Below are positions 8,325 through 19,900 of a DNA stretch of 64,000 bases, piece by piece. Position numbers and translations under genes: made by a program. Each line of letters starts with the position of its first letter. Position 1 is the first letter of the stretch. Origin of the DNA: VBDM01 sp964430565 (GTDB lineage Bacteria; Pseudomonadota; Gammaproteobacteria; Burkholderiales; SG8-39); NCBI GenBank assembly GCA_964430565.1, contig CAYSFD010000018.1, forward strand, positions 1 to 64,000, given 5' to 3'. Below the pieces are notes generated by a model, which did no database searches, was not told where the DNA came from, and saw only the letters and a program-made list of their open reading frames with translations.

Positions 8325-10100
8325 TCAATATGTTCTCACCTTCGGTTCGATCGAGCGCGCGGTGAGCGGCTTCATGTGCACGGGCTTATAGTCGAGCCGG
8401 TCGCCGTCCTTGTACCACAGCGAATGTTTCAGCCAGCTCGCGTCGTCGCGACTGGGGTAGTCGGCGCGGTCATGCGCGCCGCGGGATTCCTTGCGAGCCT
8501 CCGCCGAGACCATCGAGGCGCGCGCCGCCTCGATCAGGTTATCGAGCTCGAGAGCTTCGATGCGCGCCGTGTTGAATACCCTGCTCTTGTCGCGAATCTC
8601 GGTGCGGGTCGCACGATCGGCGAGCTCGCGGATCTTCTTCACGCCTGCGGCGAGCATGTCCGGAAAACGGAACACTCCGCAATGCGCCTGCATGGCGCGG
8701 CGCATCTCCGTCCCCACCTCGGCAACGGACTCGCCGTTCTTCTGGATGTCGAGCCGCACAAGGCGCGCTTGAGTCCGTTCAGCGGCGTCCTTGGGCAGAT
8801 CCTTGCGGCCCGGATTCTCCGCGAGAAACTTGATGACCGAATCGGCGGCTGATTTGCCAAAAACCAGCAAGTCGGTGAGCGAATTGGTGCCGAGCCGGTT
8901 GGCGCCGTGGACCGAAGCGCAGGCGCATTCTCCGGCTGCGTAGAAACCCGGCACTGCCGCCTCGGGACTGACTCGCCCGGATGAGGCCTCGGGCACAACG
9001 ACTTCGCCCAGATAGTTCGTCGGAATCCCGCCCATTTGATAGTGCACCGTCGGCACGACCGGAATCGGCTCCTTCACCGGATCGGTGTTGGCGAACTTTA
9101 TGGAAATCTCGCGGATCCCCGGCAAGCGCTTGTCGATCACCTCGGGCCCGAGATGGTCGAGCTTGAGCAGCAGATAGTCGCCCTGGGGACCGGCGCCGCG
9201 TCCTTCCTTGATTTCGGTGGCCATCGCACGCGATACGACGTCGCGCGAAGCGAGGTCCTTCAGGTTCGGCGCGTAGCGCTCCATGAAGCGCTCGCCGCCC
9301 TTGTTGAGCAAGTATCCCCCTTCGCCCCGCACGCCTTCGGTGATCAGCACCCCGGCGCCGGCCACGCCGGTCGGATGGAACTGCCAGAATTCCATGTCCT
9401 CCAGCGGGATGCCCGCGCGCGCCGCCATGCCCAAGCCGTCGCCGGTGCAGATAAACGCGTTAGTGCTGGAAGCGAAGATCCGCCCTGCGCCCCCCGTGGC
9501 GAAAAGCGTGGCGCGCGCGTGCAGGACCATCACTTCGCCGGTTTCCATTTCAAGCGCCGTGACGCCCAGCACTTGGCCGCTTGCGTCGCGGACGAGGTCG
9601 AGCGCCATCCACTCGACGAAAAAGAGCGTGTGCGCCCGCACGTTCCTCTGGTACAGCGTGTGGAGCATCGCGTGCCCGGTGCGATCGGCGGCGCAGCAGG
9701 AGCGCTGCACCGGGCGCTCGCCGAAATTCTGCGAATGGCCGCCGAACGGGCGCTGGTACACGGTGCCGTTCTCGTTGCGGTCGAAAGGCATGCCGAAATG
9801 CTCAAGCTCGTATACAGCCTTGGGGGCTTCGCGGCACAAGAACTCGATGCTGTCCTGATCGCCGAGCCAGTCCGAGCCTTTCACGGTGTCGTACATGTGC
9901 CACAGCCAGGAGTCCTCGCCCATGTTGCCGAGCGCCGCGCCGATTCCGCCTTGCGCCGCGACCGTGTGCGAGCGAGTCGGAAAGACTTTCGACAACACCG
10001 CCACCTTCAGGCCGGACTCGGAGAGTTGCAGAGCGGCGCGCAGCCCGGCACCGCCTGCTCCCACGACGACGACATCAAAGCTTCGCGTTGCCAGCCCCAA
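8325..10100 (-). CDS. sdhA: Succinate dehydrogenase flavoprotein subunit
   Basis: Oxidises succinate to fumarate with covalently bound FAD. In the 591 residues the Rossmann FAD motif VVVVGAGGAGLRAALQL is at the N-terminus, and the flavinylated His lies in SHTVAAQGGIGAALGN (about residue 46). TEGVRGEGGYLLN and GANRLGTNSLTDLLVFG are conserved active-site and FAD regions. It starts 1 nt after the sdhD stop. Confidence 0.98.
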   Translation of the reverse strand: MGLATRSFDVVVVGAGGAGLRAALQLSESGLKVAVLSKVFPTRSHTVAAQGGIGAALGNMGEDSWLWHMYDTVKGSDWLGDQDSIEFLCREAPKAVYELEHFGMPFDRNENGTVYQRPFGGHSQNFGERPVQRSCCAADRTGHAMLHTLYQRNVRAHTLFFVEWMALDLVRDASGQVLGVTALEMETGEVMVLHARATLFATGGAGRIFASSTNAFICTGDGLGMAARAGIPLEDMEFWQFHPTGVAGAGVLITEGVRGEGGYLLNKGGERFMERYAPNLKDLASRDVVSRAMATEIKEGRGAGPQGDYLLLKLDHLGPEVIDKRLPGIREISIKFANTDPVKEPIPVVPTVHYQMGGIPTNYLGEVVVPEASSGRVSPEAAVPGFYAAGECACASVHGANRLGTNSLTDLLVFGKSAADSVIKFLAENPGRKDLPKDAAERTQARLVRLDIQKNGESVAEVGTEMRRAMQAHCGVFRFPDMLAAGVKKIRELADRATRTEIRDKSRVFNTARIEALELDNLIEAARASMVSAEARKESRGAHDRADYPSRDDASWLKHSLWYKDGDRLDYKPVHMKPLTARSIEPKVRTY

Positions 10101-10101
10101 C

Positions 10102-10449
10102 TCAGATTCTCCAGAGAATCTGCATCGCCCATACCGTGTAGTAGACGAGCGCCAGAAGGAACAGAACTTCGAGGGTGAGCCGGATTGCGGTCGGCTTGAT
10201 GTAGTCCATCAGAATATCGCGTACGCCCACCCAGGCGTGCAGCATTACGCTCAGCAAAAACAAACTGAGCGACAGCCACATCCACCATTTCGCGAATAGA
10301 CTTTTCCAGATCGCGTAAGTCAGGGGCAACGCACTCCAAATGCCGCACACTATGACGAGCGTGGCGAGCGCCATCACTACCGCCGTGATGCGCTGCGCGA
10401 GCCAGCCCTGCAACCCGTAATGCGCGCCAACGATGGTGCGATTCACCAC
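10102..10449 (-). CDS. sdhD: Succinate dehydrogenase membrane anchor subunit D
   Basis: Membrane anchor that helps bind haem b and ubiquinone. It has 115 residues with three predicted transmembrane segments. The haem-ligand His is expected in LHAWVGVRDILMDYI. The start overlaps the end of sdhC by 7 nt, so translation is probably coupled. Confidence 0.92.
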   Translation of the reverse strand: MVNRTIVGAHYGLQGWLAQRITAVVMALATLVIVCGIWSALPLTYAIWKSLFAKWWMWLSLSLFLLSVMLHAWVGVRDILMDYIKPTAIRLTLEVLFLLALVYYTVWAMQILWRI

Positions 10450-10832
10450 AGCTTCGCCCCCAGAAGCACCGTCAGTATCACGCTCACCGCGAGCACCGCA
10501 TAGCTGGATGCGCGCGCGGCGGGCAGATCGACGCCTTTGTCAATGTCCAAGAACAGATACCGGATGCCGGCGCAAAAGTGGTGCAGATAAGCCCACAGGA
10601 ACACGAGCATCGAAACCTTCACCACCGGGTGCGCGACGTAGGCCCGGAAATGCGCGAATCCCGCCTCTGAGGCAAGACTCATGTCGAGGAGAAAAAGAAA
10701 CCAGACGAGTCCGAGGAAAAGCAGCACGCCGCTGACGCGGTGGAAAATCGAGACCAGACCCGGGACCGGAAGATTGAGAGGACTGAGGTTATACCAGAGG
10801 GGACGCTTCTTTTTCTCCGCCAGATCAGGCAT
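10443..10832 (-). CDS. sdhC: Succinate dehydrogenase cytochrome b556 subunit
   Basis: First gene of the sdhCDAB-sdhE-gltA-sucAB run. It has 129 residues and three transmembrane helices. SIFHRVSGVLLF carries the conserved Ser/Arg of the quinone site, and LHHFCAGIRYLFLDID holds the haem-ligand His. The promoter must lie in the 139-bp divergent gap shared with mdh. Confidence 0.94.
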   Translation of the reverse strand: MPDLAEKKKRPLWYNLSPLNLPVPGLVSIFHRVSGVLLFLGLVWFLFLLDMSLASEAGFAHFRAYVAHPVVKVSMLVFLWAYLHHFCAGIRYLFLDIDKGVDLPAARASSYAVLAVSVILTVLLGAKLW

Positions 10833-10869
10833 GTAAAGCAGTCCTTCGGGAACTCGCAGGCTGAGTTTA

Positions 10870-10891
10870 AATCTTGACGGGAGTCAAGATT
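10870..10891. promoter_or_regulatory. Perfect palindrome between divergent sdhC and mdh
   Basis: Two 9-bp arms, aatcttgac and gtcaagatt, flank ggga. Each strand carries a TTGAC block that could serve as a -35 element pointing outwards. The position, midway between the two TCA-cycle transcription units, fits an operator or a shared promoter. No regulator gene is adjacent. Confidence 0.55.
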
Positions 10892-10971
10892 ATAGCAGGC
10901 TTCGTTTTCCGTTTGTGCTGCGCAAAATCACCAAGCCGGATATATTCAGCGCTTCTTCGGGGAGTTCTTCC

Positions 10972-11964
10972 ATGTCCAATAAACCCATCCGCGTTGCCGT
11001 CACCGGCGCCGCCGGCCAGATCGGCTACAGCCTGCTTTTCCGTATCGCGAACGGCGAAATGCTGGGAAAGGACCAGCCGGTGATCCTGCAGATGCTCGAA
11101 ATCCCGGACGAAAAGGCGCAGAACGCGCTCAAGGGCGTGATGATGGAGCTGGATGACTGCGCCTTTCCGCTGCTGCACGGCATGGTTCCGAGTTCCGATC
11201 CGATGGTGGCGTTCAAGGATGCCGAGATCGCGCTGCTTGTCGGAGCGCGGCCGCGCGGCCCGGGCATGGAACGCAAGGACCTGCTCGAGGCGAACGGCAG
11301 GATCTTCGCGCCGCAGGGCAAGGCGCTCGACGCGGTGGCGAACCGCAAGGTCAGGGTGCTCGTCGTAGGAAATCCGGCCAATACCAACTGCCTCATAGCC
11401 ATGAAAAACGCGCCGAGCCTGAAGCCGGCGCAGTTTACGGCCATGATGCGGCTCGACCACAACCGCGCGGTCAGCCAGATCGCGCAGAAAATCGGAAAAC
11501 CGCTCGCTCTGGTGCGCAAGGTGACGATCTGGGGCAATCACTCGGCGACGCAGTACCCCGACGTGTTCCAAGCTGAAATCGGCGGCGAGAAAATATGGCC
11601 GATGATCGACGACACGAACTGGCTGGAAAAGGAATTCATCCCGAAGGTGCAAAAGCGCGGTGCGGCGATCATCGAGGCGCGAGGGCTGTCTTCGGCAGCG
11701 AGCGCGGGGAATGCCGCCATGGACCATATACGCAACTGGGTCGACGGCACGCCCTCAGGCGACTGGGTCAGCATGGGCATTCCCTCCGATGGCAGCTACG
11801 GGATTCCGGAAGGCGTGGTCTACGGCCATCCGGTGACCTGCACAGGCGGCAAGTACGAAATCGTCAAGGGGATCGAAATCAGCGATTTCAGCCGGGCGCG
11901 CATGAACGCCACGCTGGCCGAACTGCACGAGGAGCGCGACGGCATCGGGCAGTTGCTGGGGTAA
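10972..11964 (+). CDS. mdh: Malate dehydrogenase (NAD)
   Basis: Oxidises malate to oxaloacetate. The start was set at ATG 10972 (MSNKPIRVAVTG), preceded by GGGGAG; the frame is open upstream to 10915. It has 330 residues, as in betaproteobacterial Mdh. The NAD motif is GAAGQIGYSLLFRIANG. Substrate and catalytic residues lie in MERKDLLEANG, NPANTNC, LDHNRAVSQIA and WGNHSATQYPD (His). It is the first gene of the plus-strand mdh-prp-acn cluster. Confidence 0.96.
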   Translation: MSNKPIRVAVTGAAGQIGYSLLFRIANGEMLGKDQPVILQMLEIPDEKAQNALKGVMMELDDCAFPLLHGMVPSSDPMVAFKDAEIALLVGARPRGPGMERKDLLEANGRIFAPQGKALDAVANRKVRVLVVGNPANTNCLIAMKNAPSLKPAQFTAMMRLDHNRAVSQIAQKIGKPLALVRKVTIWGNHSATQYPDVFQAEIGGEKIWPMIDDTNWLEKEFIPKVQKRGAAIIEARGLSSAASAGNAAMDHIRNWVDGTPSGDWVSMGIPSDGSYGIPEGVVYGHPVTCTGGKYEIVKGIEISDFSRARMNATLAELHEERDGIGQLLG

Positions 11965-11972
11965 GGGCCGAC

Positions 11973-12968
11973 ATGACCAAGCCGGTCCACCCCGGCGAAG
12001 CGCTCTTCAAGGGAGAAAAGCCCTTCCCCGTCATTCCCGCCTGCGAGCATATCGCCGGCAGCGAAAAACTCATTCTCAAGTCGCTCGCACTCCAGGACGA
12101 GCTCGGACCGATCTTCGACATTACTTGCGACTGCGAGGACGGCGCTCGGCCGGGCCAGGAAGCCGGGCACGCCGAGATGATCGTGCGCGTGCTCAACGGT
12201 CCGGCGAACAAATGCAGGCAGGCCGGGGTGCGCATCCACGACTTCACGCACCCGCACTGGAAAAGAGACCTCGAGATCCTCGTCTCCGGCGCCGGCGCGA
12301 CGCTCGCGCATATCACCCTCCCCAAATCGACCTCAGCCGCGCAGGTCGCGCAGATGATCATCACCATCCAGCAAGTCGCGGCGCATCATCGAATCGGCCG
12401 GCAGATCCCTATCCATGTGTTGATCGAGACCCACGGTGCGTTAAAGGAAGCCTTCGAGATCGCCGCCCTGCCCTGGATGCAGACGCTCGATTTCGGCCTG
12501 ATGGATTTCGTGTCGGGCCACCATGGCGCGGTCCCCGCCTCGGCGATGCGCTCGCCGGGTCAGTTCGAACACAAGCTGATCGCCCGGGCCAAGACCGAGA
12601 TCGTCGCTGCGGCGCTCGCCAACGGCATCATCCCGGCGCACAACATCACCCAGGATCTGAAGAACGCCGAGATTGTTTTCGAGGACGCGCGGCGCGCCAG
12701 GCGCGAGTTCGGATTCCTGCGCATGTGGTCGATCCATCCGGCGCAGATCCGCCCTATCGTCGATGCGATGAAGCCCGATCACTCCGAGGTGCAGCAAGGC
12801 GCCGCCATCCTGCTCGCCGCGCAAGCCGCCGGCTGGGGCCCGATCCAGCATGCAGGCGAGCTGCACGACCGCGCTACCTATCGCTACTATTGGGAAGTCC
12901 TGCAAAAAGCGCGCGTAACCGGCGTGCCGGTTCCAGAAGAAGCCGTCCGGGCATTTTTCCCGTTGTGA
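11973..12968 (+). CDS. HpcH/HpaI aldolase / citrate lyase beta-like CoA-ester lyase
   Basis: A 331-residue TIM-barrel lyase of the HpcH/HpaI family. The start ATG is 9 nt after the mdh stop; the frame also reads back into mdh, but MTKPVHPGEALFKGEK is the natural N-terminus. DITCDCEDGARPG holds acidic residues expected to bind Mg2+, and VLIETHGALKEAFEIAALPW and FGLMDFVSGHHGAVPASAM match the CoA-ester lyase core. The substrate is not shown by sequence; malyl-CoA, citramalyl-CoA or a related ester is possible. Confidence 0.85.
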   Translation: MTKPVHPGEALFKGEKPFPVIPACEHIAGSEKLILKSLALQDELGPIFDITCDCEDGARPGQEAGHAEMIVRVLNGPANKCRQAGVRIHDFTHPHWKRDLEILVSGAGATLAHITLPKSTSAAQVAQMIITIQQVAAHHRIGRQIPIHVLIETHGALKEAFEIAALPWMQTLDFGLMDFVSGHHGAVPASAMRSPGQFEHKLIARAKTEIVAAALANGIIPAHNITQDLKNAEIVFEDARRARREFGFLRMWSIHPAQIRPIVDAMKPDHSEVQQGAAILLAAQAAGWGPIQHAGELHDRATYRYYWEVLQKARVTGVPVPEEAVRAFFPL

Positions 12969-13050
12969 GAATCCCGAGCGAACACAGAGCGGCCAAAACT
13001 CAATAGAATCGCAATGTGATCTCTGTGGTTCAGGATTCTTGGAGCCGACC

Positions 13051-13941
13051 GTGGCCGCGATGACACCCGGCGCAAAGTTCCGCGCGGCCATGAAGGCCGA
13101 GAAGCCGCTGCAATGCGTGGGCACGATCAACGCCTACCACGCCCGGCTGGCCGAGCGCGTCGGCTATAAATCGATTTATCTATCCGGCGGCGGCGTCGCC
13201 GCGGGTTCGCTCGGGCTTCCGGATCTGGGCATCAGCAACCTCGATGACGTCCTCACCGATATCCGCCGCATCACCGACGTCTGCGCCCTGCCGCTCCTGG
13301 TCGACGTGGATACCGGTTTCGGCGCGAGCGCCTTCAACATCGCGCGAACCGTGAAATCGCTGATCAAATCCGGCGCCGCGGCGATGCACATCGAGGACCA
13401 GGTCGGCGCGAAGCGCTGCGGCCATCGGCCGGGCAAGGAACTCGTAACCAAGGAGGAAATGGTCGATAGGATCAAGGCCGCGGTGGATGCAAAGACCGAT
13501 GCCGAATTTGTCGTCATGGCGCGCACCGACGCGCTCGCCGTGGAAGGCCTCGATCGCGCCATCGAGCGCGCCCTCGCCTGCGTCGAGGCGGGCGCCGACG
13601 CCGTTTTCCCCGAAGCGATGACCGAGATTTCCATGTACAAGAAATTCGCCGACGCGGTGAAGATTCCGGTCCTCGCCAACATCACCGAGTTCGGCGCGAC
13701 GCCGCTTTTCTCACTCGACGAGCTGCGCTCGGCCAAGGTCGCAATCGCGCTCTACCCCCTTTCGGCATTCCGCGCGATGAATGCAGCGGCGCTCAAGATC
13801 TACGATGCGATCCGCAAGGAAGGAACCCAGAAGAGCGTTGTGGACCTGATGCAGACGCGCGATGAACTTTACGACCATCTCGACTACCACGCCTACGAAC
13901 GCAAGCTCGATCAGTTGTTTGCCAGGGAGAAAGCCAAATGA
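13051..13941 (+). CDS. prpB: 2-methylisocitrate lyase
   Basis: Splits 2-methylisocitrate into pyruvate and succinate, the last step of the methylcitrate cycle. The start was chosen at GTG 13051 because GGAG lies 6 nt upstream; TTG 13039 and ATG 13060 are in-frame alternatives. About 296 residues. The ICL/PEPM signature KRCGHRPGKELV contains the catalytic Cys, and LLVDVDTGFGASAFN contributes Mg2+-binding Asp residues. prpC overlaps its stop by 4 nt. Confidence 0.95.
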   Translation: MAAMTPGAKFRAAMKAEKPLQCVGTINAYHARLAERVGYKSIYLSGGGVAAGSLGLPDLGISNLDDVLTDIRRITDVCALPLLVDVDTGFGASAFNIARTVKSLIKSGAAAMHIEDQVGAKRCGHRPGKELVTKEEMVDRIKAAVDAKTDAEFVVMARTDALAVEGLDRAIERALACVEAGADAVFPEAMTEISMYKKFADAVKIPVLANITEFGATPLFSLDELRSAKVAIALYPLSAFRAMNAAALKIYDAIRKEGTQKSVVDLMQTRDELYDHLDYHAYERKLDQLFAREKAK

Positions 13942-15089
13942 GCGAGCCTTCCGCGGGCCCGAAGCCCAAGAAATCGGTCGCCCTCTCAGGCGTCCCGGCG
14001 GGGAACACGGCACTATGCACGGTCGGCCGCAGCGGCAACGACCTTCATTACCGCGGCTACGACATTCTCGATTTTGCCGACGAGGCCGAATTCGAGGAGG
14101 TGGCCTATCTCCTCGTGCATGAGAGGCTGCCCAATCGCGCTGAACTCTCCGCCTACAAGGCAAAACTCCAGCGATTGCGCGGATTACCCTCGGCGTTGAA
14201 GACGGCGCTCGAGGCCCTGCCGGCTTCGGCGCACCCGATGGACGTGATGCGCACCGGCGTGTCGGTGCTCGGCGCGGTCGAACCCGAAAAGGAGGATCAC
14301 GGCATCCCCGGCGCGCGCGATATCGCCGACCGGCTGATGGCTTCGCTCGGCTCAATGCTGGTTTACTGGCATCACTTCAGTCGCAGCGGACGGCGAATCG
14401 AAGTCGAGACCGACGACGACTCGATCGGCGGACATTTCCTGCACCTGCTGCACGGCAAGCGCCCGTCCAGCGAATGGGTGCGCGCGATGCACACCTCGCT
14501 CATCCTTTACGCCGAGCACGAATTCAACGCCTCGACCTTCACCTGCAGGGTCGTTGCCGGGACGGGCTCGGACATCTACTCGGCAATCTGCGGAGGGATA
14601 GGCGCGCTGCGCGGGCCCAAGCACGGCGGCGCGAACGAGGTTGCGTTCGAAGTCCAGTCGCGCTACCAGAATCCCGACGAAGCGGAGGCCGATATCCTGC
14701 GTCGCCTGCGCAACAAGGAAATCGTGATCGGGTTCGGCCATCCGGTCTATACCACGGGCGATCCGCGCAACAAGGTGATCATGGACGTGGCCCATCGGCT
14801 CTCGAAGACCCGAAACGACATGAAGCTCTTCGATATCGCAGAGCGGATCGAGCAGGTGATGTGGCGCGAAAAAAAGATGTTCGCGAACCTCGATTGGTAC
14901 AGCGCCGTTTCCTATCACATGATGGGCGTGCCCACCGCGATGTTCACGCCGATTTTCGTGATCTCGCGGACCTCGGGTTGGTCCGCGCATATCATCGAGC
15001 AGAGGATCGACGGCAAGATCATCCGCCCGGGCGCCAACTACACCGGCCCTGAAAATCGTAAGTGGGTATCATTGAAGGAACGTGGGTAG
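13938..15089 (+). CDS. prpC: 2-methylcitrate synthase
   Basis: Condenses propionyl-CoA with oxaloacetate. It has 383 residues, shorter than GltA and lacking its N-terminal beta domain, as expected for PrpC. The catalytic motifs are YAEHEFNASTFTCRV (His), IGFGHPVYTTGDPRN (His) and NLDWYSAVSYHMMG (Asp). The start overlaps prpB (ATGA). Confidence 0.95.
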   Translation: MSEPSAGPKPKKSVALSGVPAGNTALCTVGRSGNDLHYRGYDILDFADEAEFEEVAYLLVHERLPNRAELSAYKAKLQRLRGLPSALKTALEALPASAHPMDVMRTGVSVLGAVEPEKEDHGIPGARDIADRLMASLGSMLVYWHHFSRSGRRIEVETDDDSIGGHFLHLLHGKRPSSEWVRAMHTSLILYAEHEFNASTFTCRVVAGTGSDIYSAICGGIGALRGPKHGGANEVAFEVQSRYQNPDEAEADILRRLRNKEIVIGFGHPVYTTGDPRNKVIMDVAHRLSKTRNDMKLFDIAERIEQVMWREKKMFANLDWYSAVSYHMMGVPTAMFTPIFVISRTSGWSAHIIEQRIDGKIIRPGANYTGPENRKWVSLKERG

Positions 15090-15114
15090 ATCGCCTGCCC
15101 ACAAGGAGACCGCC

Positions 15115-15639
15115 ATGAGAATAGCGACCCACGCCACGCTCGCCGCGATTTTGTTCGCCACGTTCCTGTTCGCCGCGACCGCCGTCGCCCAACCCACCGA
15201 CAACATGGTCGGAACCTGGGAATGTCGGCAGCCGGGCGTCCAATACGGCAACAAACCGCCGATCCTCTACGTTGAAGGGAGCATAGCCAAGGATTCGAGC
15301 AGGGCGACCTTCTCGCTGGACGTAGACGGATTCGTGAGGGAGGTGTACGGGCTTTCCGAGGTCACCGCGGACGCGGACGGCTGGTGGAGGATCACGCCGA
15401 AGCAGGGAGAGGCATTCACTATCCGCCCCGAAGGGGTGACGAAATCCAGGACGGCATCGATGACGCTGAGACGGGCGGGCGCCACCTATCGCTGCCTGCG
15501 CCTTCCGCTCTCGCCCCAGCAAGGGGTTCGGGCGCCGAGTCCGCCTCAGCCGACGGGCACACTGAACATTCCGGCGACGGGCGAGCAAAGCCCTCCGACG
15601 TCGGGCGAGCGGGGCGAAGAACCCGAGAAAAAAGAGTAG
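15115..15639 (+). CDS. Small secreted protein of unknown function within the prp cluster
   Basis: The start was set at ATG 15115 with AAGGAG 7 nt upstream; this gives 174 residues. A clear signal peptide (MRIATHATLAAILF, ending near AVAQ) is followed by a compact domain with two Cys (GTWECRQPGV and YRCLRLPL) that could form a disulfide, then a Pro/Gly/Glu-rich, probably disordered tail. I do not recognise the family. It is tightly placed between prpC and prpD (3 nt to the next ATG), so it is co-transcribed with methylcitrate genes although exported. Confidence 0.75.
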   Translation: MRIATHATLAAILFATFLFAATAVAQPTDNMVGTWECRQPGVQYGNKPPILYVEGSIAKDSSRATFSLDVDGFVREVYGLSEVTADADGWWRITPKQGEAFTIRPEGVTKSRTASMTLRRAGATYRCLRLPLSPQQGVRAPSPPQPTGTLNIPATGEQSPPTSGERGEEPEKKE

Positions 15640-15642
15640 TTG

Positions 15643-17070
15643 ATGTCGGCGCAGGTTTCCAATGTCCGGCCCAAACCGGACAAGGTCCTTGTCGACATCG
15701 CCGACTATGTCGGCAAGTACGAGATCAAGAGCGCGGAGGCCTACAACACCGCGCGGCTTTGCCTCATGGATACGCTGGGCTGCGGCCTGGAGGCGCTGGA
15801 GTATCCCGCCTGCACCAAGCTTCTGGGACCGCTCGTACCCGGCACGGTCGTCACTCACGGCGCGCGGGTCCCCGGCACGCGCTTCGAGCTCGACCCGGTG
15901 CAAGCAGCCTTCAACATCGGCGCCCTGATCCGCTGGCTCGATTTCAACGACACCTGGCTCGCCGCCGAATGGGGGCATCCCTCGGACAACCTCGGCGCGA
16001 TTCTCGCGGTAGCCGATTGGCTCTCGCGCAACGGCAAGCCGCTTGCGATCCGCGACGTGCTCACTGCAATGATCAAGGCCCACGAGATCCAGGGCGTGAT
16101 CGCGCTCGAAAACAGCTTCAACCGCGTCGGCCTCGATCACGTGGTCCTCGTCAAGGTCGCCTCTACCGCAGTCGTGGCACACATGCTTGGGCTCTCGCGC
16201 GAAGGAATCATCAACGCGGTCTCGCACGCCTGGGTCGACGGCCAGAGCCTGAGGACCTACCGCCACGCTCCAAACACCGGCTCGCGCAAGTCCTGGGCGG
16301 CGGGCGATGCGGCCTCGCGCGCGGTGCGCCTCGCGCTCATCGCGAAAACCGGCGAGATGGGCTATCCCTCCGTGCTCACCGCGAAAACCTGGGGTTTCTA
16401 CGACGTGCTCTTCCGCGGAAAACCGTTCCGCTTCGCGCGGCGCTACGGCTCCTACGTGATGGAAAACGTGCTCTTCAAGATTTCGTTTCCAGCAGAATTC
16501 CATGCCCAAACCGCGGTCGAGGCGGCGCTCCTGCTGCACCCGGAGGTGAAGGACCGGCTCTCCGAAGTCAAAAAGATTGAGATTCTCACGCACGAGTCGG
16601 CGATCCGCATCATCGATAAAAAAGGCCCTCTGAACAACCCGGCCGACCGCGACCACTGCATCCAGTACATGACCGCCGTCGGCCTCATAAAAGGCAATCT
16701 GACGGCCGCCGACTACGAGGACGACGTCGCGCTGGACCCGCGCGTCGATGCGCTGCGCGCCAAGATGACGTGCATCGAAAGCAAACAGTATTCACGCGAC
16801 TATCTCGATCCGAAAAAGCGCTCGATCGCGAACCAGCTGCAGATTTTTTTCAAGGACGGAACCCGAACCCGCAAGGTGGCGGTAGAATATCCCATCGGTC
16901 ACCGTCGCCGCCGCAACGAAGGCATTCCCTTGCTCGAAGCGAAATTCCGCAGGAACCTCGATCGCCGCTTTCCCAAGGAAAAGCGCGAGGCCATCATGGA
17001 GCTGTGCCTCGATCAGAAGCGCCTGGAGGCGACGCCGGTCAACGAATTCGTGGATATGTTCGTGGTCTAG
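15643..17070 (+). CDS. prpD: 2-methylcitrate dehydratase (MmgE/PrpD family)
   Basis: Dehydrates 2-methylcitrate to 2-methyl-cis-aconitate. The start ATG 15643 lies 3 nt after the preceding stop (TTG 15640 is in frame). It has 475 residues. IRWLDFNDTWLAAEWGHPSDNLGAILAVADW is split here as the conserved family block around residue 100, and KISFPAEFHAQTAVEAALLL as the second conserved block. prpB and prpC upstream complete the cycle, with acnA downstream to hydrate the product. Confidence 0.93.
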   Translation: MSAQVSNVRPKPDKVLVDIADYVGKYEIKSAEAYNTARLCLMDTLGCGLEALEYPACTKLLGPLVPGTVVTHGARVPGTRFELDPVQAAFNIGALIRWLDFNDTWLAAEWGHPSDNLGAILAVADWLSRNGKPLAIRDVLTAMIKAHEIQGVIALENSFNRVGLDHVVLVKVASTAVVAHMLGLSREGIINAVSHAWVDGQSLRTYRHAPNTGSRKSWAAGDAASRAVRLALIAKTGEMGYPSVLTAKTWGFYDVLFRGKPFRFARRYGSYVMENVLFKISFPAEFHAQTAVEAALLLHPEVKDRLSEVKKIEILTHESAIRIIDKKGPLNNPADRDHCIQYMTAVGLIKGNLTAADYEDDVALDPRVDALRAKMTCIESKQYSRDYLDPKKRSIANQLQIFFKDGTRTRKVAVEYPIGHRRRRNEGIPLLEAKFRRNLDRRFPKEKREAIMELCLDQKRLEATPVNEFVDMFVV

Positions 17071-17082
17071 ATCAACGTGACG

Positions 17083-17148
17083 TCATGCCCGCGAAAGCGG
17101 GCATCCAGAACGTCGTCGACACCTGGATTCCCGCTTGCGCGGGAATGA
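17083..17148. repeat. Pair of palindromic repeats (same family as in sucB)
   Basis: Copy one is tcatgcccgc-gaaa-gcgggcat with a ccaga flank. Copy two, inverted, is cctggattcccgc-ttgc-gcgggaat with gac following. The two units face each other around an 11-bp core just upstream of acnA, and the structure could form a large cruciform or a transcript hairpin between prpD and acnA. Confidence 0.75.
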
Positions 17149-17170
17149 CAACAACCCGCAGGAGATCGTC

Positions 17171-19899
<2,729 letters not shown>

Positions 19900-19900
<1 letters not shown>

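Noticed and set aside
17135..17170. Upstream start for acnA
   Set aside because: It begins inside a palindromic repeat; the GTG at 17171 has a good ribosome binding site and gives the usual length.
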